A stretch of 9,380 nt of DNA. It comes from Alphaproteobacteria bacterium UBA6544. Its GTDB lineage: Bacteria > Pseudomonadota > Alphaproteobacteria > UBA8366. The notes below the pieces were generated by a model. The model worked only from the letters and a program-made list of their open reading frames with translations. It was not told where the DNA came from and searched no databases. The stretch is taken from the NCBI GenBank assembly GCA_002434595.1, contig DJKK01000131.1, forward strand, positions 1 through 9,380, written 5' to 3'. Below, piece after piece: positions 6,775-9,380 of the stretch. Position 1 is the first letter of the stretch; each line of letters starts with the position of its first letter. The position numbers were made by a program, and so were the translations under genes.

Positions 6775-7511
6775 GAATTCAACCCCCGCCGGAACAGTGC
6801 CCCCGCGCCAATTTCCTCCATCGGCAGGTCCACGGCCCGCAATGCCCGCCACATGGTCGCAGAATTTGAAGTGATCACCGGTTTGGCGAGGTGCGCTTCC
6901 ATTTCGGCGATGCGATCCATGGTTGCGAGATTGGTGCAACTGACGAAGAGTGCGCCGGCGGCAGCGATTTCGTTTGCGTGACGGTCCGCCATGGCGGCGA
7001 CCTCGGAGGACGCCAGCGCCGGAATCATCGGCGAGTGGGAGCAGGCGAAAGTGTCCGTACCCGTCACTTCGAAGCCAAGCGCCTCGAAAAAGCCGGCCTC
7101 CGTCCGTGTGATTTCGTACGGATATGGGGTGATCATGAAGAAGCGACGGACTTCCATCGCACGCAATGCGTCCGCGACCGCGGTCGAAGTGGTGAAGCCC
7201 GGGATGCCGGTCGCCCGTTCGATACGGGCGCCGAGATCGTCAGCCGCATCAGTGCCGCCGAGAAAAGTGCCGCTTGTGCAGGCCGCCATGATGACCCGCA
7301 CATCAATCTTGGTCAGCAGCTCGGATTGCGCGTCAACGCTCTCCATCATCTGCACGAGGGAGTCTGCACGCAGCTCCGCCTCGGGGCGCGGCAAGCGCGA
7401 GAAATGTGCGGTCACACCGGCCGGCAGGTAGCGCGGGAACTCCACCTCGCAGGTGACGTTACGCTCCGGGATAAGAAAGCCAAGACGTGTGGGCGGGTCG
7501 GCAGTGTTCAT
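6771..7511 (-). CDS. Maleate isomerase / arylmalonate decarboxylase (Asp/Glu racemase superfamily) protein
   Basis: A 246-residue protein read from the ATG at 7511. It has the features of the maleate cis-trans isomerase and arylmalonate decarboxylase branch: an early PERN segment (15-18), a first catalytic Cys in AACTSGTF (C78), the TPY motif near 128-130, and a second catalytic Cys in VSCTNL (C192). Both cysteines are present, which favours a maleate isomerase or racemase over arylmalonate decarboxylase, where one is missing. Members work without cofactor on small di-acids; maleate to fumarate is the best guess, but close homologues act on other acids. Two purine-rich stretches precede the ATG (AAGGAG 10 nt away and GAAGGA almost touching it). 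It faces the flavoprotein operon tail to tail and overlaps the TauD gene by 4 nt, leaving no room for a separate terminator. A role in the same pathway is likely from position only. Confidence 0.87.
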   Translation of the reverse strand: MNTADPPTRLGFLIPERNVTCEVEFPRYLPAGVTAHFSRLPRPEAELRADSLVQMMESVDAQSELLTKIDVRVIMAACTSGTFLGGTDAADDLGARIERATGIPGFTTSTAVADALRAMEVRRFFMITPYPYEITRTEAGFFEALGFEVTGTDTFACSHSPMIPALASSEVAAMADRHANEIAAAGALFVSCTNLATMDRIAEMEAHLAKPVITSNSATMWRALRAVDLPMEEIGAGALFRRGLNS

Positions 7512-7973
7512 ATCCTTCGGTCTCCTTTTGATGCGCGGCCGGCCTCAACCGCGGGTATAGGCAGTCTAGCCACGCCATAACAAACACCTAGGCTTTGTTG
7601 TAACCCTGTCGAAGCATGCGCCCACACCCTATTCGGGTATAACACTGCCATTTCAACCGCACACCCCTTCAAGGACTGGCACCGGATGGAGCGAACGGCG
7701 CCTTCCGGCAATTGCGTGGTGCACGCCGCCGAGATAGCGAGGTTGGACTCGTCGAGCGGACACAGACCCTGGAGACGGTCGGCGTGGCTGACCTCAGCGC
7801 TGATCACCGTTAAGGTGCGGCGATCTCCCACACCAACATAGCCCCAAACAACAGAGCCAGCAGGCATTTGACGAGGCTCGCGTGGCCGATAGGGAGGTGA
7901 GCGCCGGATGGACACAGCGCAATGCTGCGGGGGATTTTCATAAATTGCGCCGTTACATTGCGGGAGAACTGAT
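7512..7973. other. 462-bp gap without a recognisable gene
   Basis: No convincing coding region was found on either strand. A minus-strand frame of 217 codons (7508-8161) stays open, but it overlaps the racemase start and lies antisense to the hemerythrin remnant, and its translation has no recognisable motif. The gap should carry the racemase promoter on its left side and the old hemerythrin promoter on its right. Its length and the decay on its right flank make it possible that a more eroded gene is hidden here, but I could not match any piece. Confidence 0.5.
7579..7599. promoter_or_regulatory. Inverted repeat upstream of the racemase gene, possible operator
   Basis: AACAAA at 7579-7584 and TTTGTT at 7594-7599 form a dyad around a CCTAGG palindrome, 68 bp upstream of the racemase ATG. 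Size and place suit a dimeric regulator site, but it is short enough to occur by chance and no regulator gene is in the window. Confidence 0.25.
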
Positions 7974-8365
7974 ATGACGCTCGGCAAATGGTCGGATGAT
8001 TCCAAGATTGGCGAGGCGGAAATCGAATGGGAGCATTGGGGGCTTTTCTCTCTGATCAACGACCCCGCCGAGAAGCGCGCTAGGGGCGGGCAAACATTCC
8101 GTCGCTGCCACGATCGAGGCCTTAGGAGGGTACGTGGAAGTCCATTTTGGACATGACGCACGGCTGCTGCGTCACATCGGTTACCCCAAAAGTCGAAGAC
8201 ATCTTAGTGCTCATGATGGGCCGGCACGCAAAGTGGGCTAATACAAAGCCGCCTTCGAAGCGGAGCCGGCCCGCTTCGGTTTTGGATCCCTTCATGGAAT
8301 TTCTCAACCATTGGTTAAACCGGCATATCCCGCAGGAAGACATGCGGATCGCCGCCTCCCACTAG
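7974..8365 (+). pseudogene. Frameshifted bacteriohemerythrin remnant
   Basis: Three successive frames together spell a bacteriohemerythrin, the small O2-binding di-iron four-helix protein (about 130-150 aa). From ATG 7974 (GGGAGA ribosome site 6 nt upstream) the first frame reads MTLGKWSDDSKIGEAEIE and EHWGLFSLIND, the usual W-x-x-x-x-x-x-G-x-x-x-I-D-x-x-H start. Around 8085-8097 it shifts to a frame reading VAATIEALGGYVEVHFG, LLRHIGYP and RRHLSAHD, the second and third helices. A TAA at 8239-8241 interrupts this frame, which goes on as YKAAFEAEPARFGFG. Near 8275-8290 it shifts again to FMEFLNHWLNRHIPQEDMR, the last helix with its H-I-x-x-x-D ligands, stopping at TAG 8363. The iron-ligand positions are all traceable, with Asp where HFxxE has Glu. 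With two frameshifts and a stop codon no functional protein can result. Confidence 0.85.
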
Positions 8366-8398
8366 ACCGGAGTCCTGCCTGACTAACCAACCGATATA

Positions 8399-8415
8399 GC
8401 GCGCGGATCGCGCGC
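8399..8415. terminator. GC hairpin downstream of the PEBP gene, possible terminator
   Basis: GCGCGCG, a GAT loop and CGCGCGC form a perfect 7-bp stem 11 nt beyond the stop of the minus-strand PEBP gene and 34 nt beyond the hemerythrin remnant on the plus strand. No T-run follows on either strand, so it would be at best an atypical intrinsic terminator. Confidence 0.35.
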
Positions 8416-8426
8416 CTGGCATCGGA

Positions 8427-8915
8427 CTAGCGCTTGTAGAGCCCCATGAGAGTGGCTTTCTCGAGCGTCGCGAAATGCAGATTGAAGCCGACGATCGCGG
8501 GCATGATATCCGCCGGCAGCTCCAATTTGGAATTCACCGCATGTATGTTGAAGAGGTAACGGTGCGGGTGGTCGCCCTCGGGCGAGCAGGGACCTCCGTA
8601 GCCGGGTGCACCGAAATCCGTCCGGGTCTCCAAGGCACCGGCCGGCATGCCGTTACCGCTCGCCCCCAGGGCCAGTTCGCGAACATCGGCCGGAATGTTG
8701 ATGACCAGCCAGTGCCAGAAGCCGCTGCCCGTCGGCGCATCTGGATCGAAACAGGTGACTGCGAAGCTTTCCGTCCCCGCGGGCGGCTCACCCCAGGCGA
8801 GATGTGGTGACTGATTGTTGCCGGCGCAGCCGAAGCCATAATTCTCCGACAGCACATGATCGTTGGCTAGGTAGTCGCCGTCCTTGAAACTGTTGCTGGT
8901 GACTGAAAAACTCAT
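8427..8915 (-). CDS. YbhB/YbcL family Raf kinase inhibitor-like (PEBP) protein
   Basis: A 162-residue protein of the phosphatidylethanolamine-binding protein fold. The frame is open further upstream to 9224, but the start at 8915 is chosen because GGAGG sits 6 nt before it and the family N-terminus (MSFSVTSNSF) begins there. Motifs: NNQSPHLAW at 33-41, the anion-pocket DPDAP at 57-61, FWHWLVINIP at 66-75, GAPGYGGPCSP at 102-112 and HPHRY at 116-120. Length matches the bacterial family (150-190 aa). There is no signal peptide, so it is cytoplasmic. The bacterial proteins have no settled function; a ligand-binding or enzyme-modulating role is assumed from the eukaryotic homologues. It stands alone between two pseudogenes, and its intact frame suggests it is still under selection. 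Confidence 0.93.
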   Translation of the reverse strand: MSFSVTSNSFKDGDYLANDHVLSENYGFGCAGNNQSPHLAWGEPPAGTESFAVTCFDPDAPTGSGFWHWLVINIPADVRELALGASGNGMPAGALETRTDFGAPGYGGPCSPEGDHPHRYLFNIHAVNSKLELPADIMPAIVGFNLHFATLEKATLMGLYKR

Positions 8916-9086
8916 CACATTCCTCCATAGGTTTCCATTCTTGTCGACGTCCCGATCAGTGAACATAGGACGTATCGCTGACAGGTAAAACCTCGGGCGT
9001 GGGTTTATACTTGGTTCTGCGACTAACCCATTTTGCCGAACAATCCCAGGTCCGCTTTTGGGGAAACACGAAATGCGAAGTATCCT

Positions 9087-9380
9087 ATGGGGCCGCACGG
9101 TTGCGGGAATCTCGATTTTGACGCCTCCCACGCCCTGGTCATCAGGAACGACCATTACGGCTACTAGCCGACGCTCGGCCGCGCGGGGGCCGATGCGGAG
9201 CGTATCACCGCCGTCCTCAATCAAGCATATAGTTTTCCGTTACCTTTCTGCGCGATGCTGCCCGCGAGCAGATCCTCTACGCGTTCGGCCGGTTGCGACG
9301 GAAACTCGGCGAGGACGACAACCAACTGATATACTATGCGCATCACGGATGGCTTAATCCGGAGGCAGACCGAGGCTATT
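9087..9380 (+). pseudogene. Broken caspase-family (peptidase C14) remnant, running off the window
   Basis: In the frame of the ATG at 9087 the sequence reads NLDFDASHALVIRNDHYGY, then an amber TAG at 9165-9167, then PTLGRAGADAERITAVLNQA. This matches the start of bacterial caspase p20 domains (ALVIGNxxY...L..A..DA..v..vL), with Arg where the conserved Gly of IGN should be. Near 9230-9235 a base is lost and the homology goes on in another frame as FSVTFLRDAAREQIL, LRRKLGEDDNQLIYYAHHGW and NPEADRGY to the window end. The catalytic His of the YYAGHG motif survives (codon 9344-9346), but the motif is changed to YYAHHG; the catalytic Cys would lie outside. Intact relatives are cysteine proteases with Arg/Lys specificity, often fused to other domains and linked to stress or defence roles. 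The N-terminal limit is uncertain. The ~170 nt between this remnant and the PEBP start hold nothing recognisable. Confidence 0.78.

Noticed and set aside
5761..6939. 392-codon open frame on the minus strand
   Set aside because: Antisense to the end of the iron-sulfur gene and all of the TauD gene, both with clear catalytic motifs; it also runs into the racemase in another frame.
6891..7580. 229-codon open frame on the plus strand
   Set aside because: Antisense to the racemase gene, which has both catalytic cysteines; no motif of its own.
7508..8161. 217-codon open frame on the minus strand
   Set aside because: It overlaps the racemase start, lies antisense to the hemerythrin remnant and shows no recognisable domain or good ribosome site.
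8916..9224. Upstream extension of the PEBP protein to 9224
   Set aside because: The family N-terminus and a GGAGG site place the start at 8915, and the extension is antisense to the caspase remnant.
1..9380. Mobile element, CRISPR or RNA gene
   Set aside because: No transposase, terminal inverted repeats, regularly spaced repeats or tRNA/rRNA-like segments were seen; the deletions in ilvA and the HpaB-type gene leave no insertion sequence at the junctions.

Overview
The window looks like a GC-rich proteobacterial chromosome segment. Protein styles (expanded TauD/TfdA dioxygenases, SDR enzymes, maleate-isomerase-like racemase, an ilvA/histidine-phosphatase pair) suggest an alphaproteobacterium of the Rhodospirillales type. 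That placement is inferred from family resemblance, not proven. No rRNA, tRNA, CRISPR array or insertion sequence was seen.

Layout, left to right. (a) Positions 1-1752, minus strand: a two-gene unit of a TauD/TfdA-type dioxygenase followed 4 nt later by an SDR dehydrogenase cut by the window edge. (b) 1889-2741, plus strand: an internally deleted ilvA (threonine dehydratase) that keeps only its first ~27 and last ~70 codons, overlapping an intact secreted histidine-phosphatase gene. (c) 2808-3212: a second internally deleted and frameshifted gene, an HpaB-type flavin-dependent aromatic hydroxylase with only its two ends left. (d) 3268-6774, plus strand: a tightly packed operon of an FAD flavoprotein of the succinate dehydrogenase/fumarate reductase superfamily, its iron-sulfur partner, and a second TauD-type dioxygenase. 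(e) 6771-7511, minus strand: a maleate isomerase/Asp-Glu racemase family enzyme whose stop codon overlaps that of the operon. (f) 7512-7973: no recognisable gene. (g) 7974-8365: a frameshifted bacteriohemerythrin remnant. (h) 8427-8915, minus strand: an intact YbhB/YbcL (PEBP) protein. (i) 9087-9380: a broken caspase-family (peptidase C14) remnant running off the edge.

Two themes stand out. First, the intact genes in (a), (d) and (e) are redox and small-acid catabolic enzymes that could form one pathway: two non-haem iron oxygenases, a dehydrogenase, a soluble SdhAB-like pair with no membrane anchor in the window, and a cis-trans isomerase or racemase. The flavoprotein lacks several residues that define true fumarate/succinate enzymes, and the iron-sulfur subunit has an altered last cysteine cluster, so the pair probably acts on something else. 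Second, four of the twelve protein-coding loci are broken by deletion, frameshift or nonsense mutation. That points to a genome undergoing gene decay (for example a symbiont or a lineage that changed niche), unless the sequence is error-rich.
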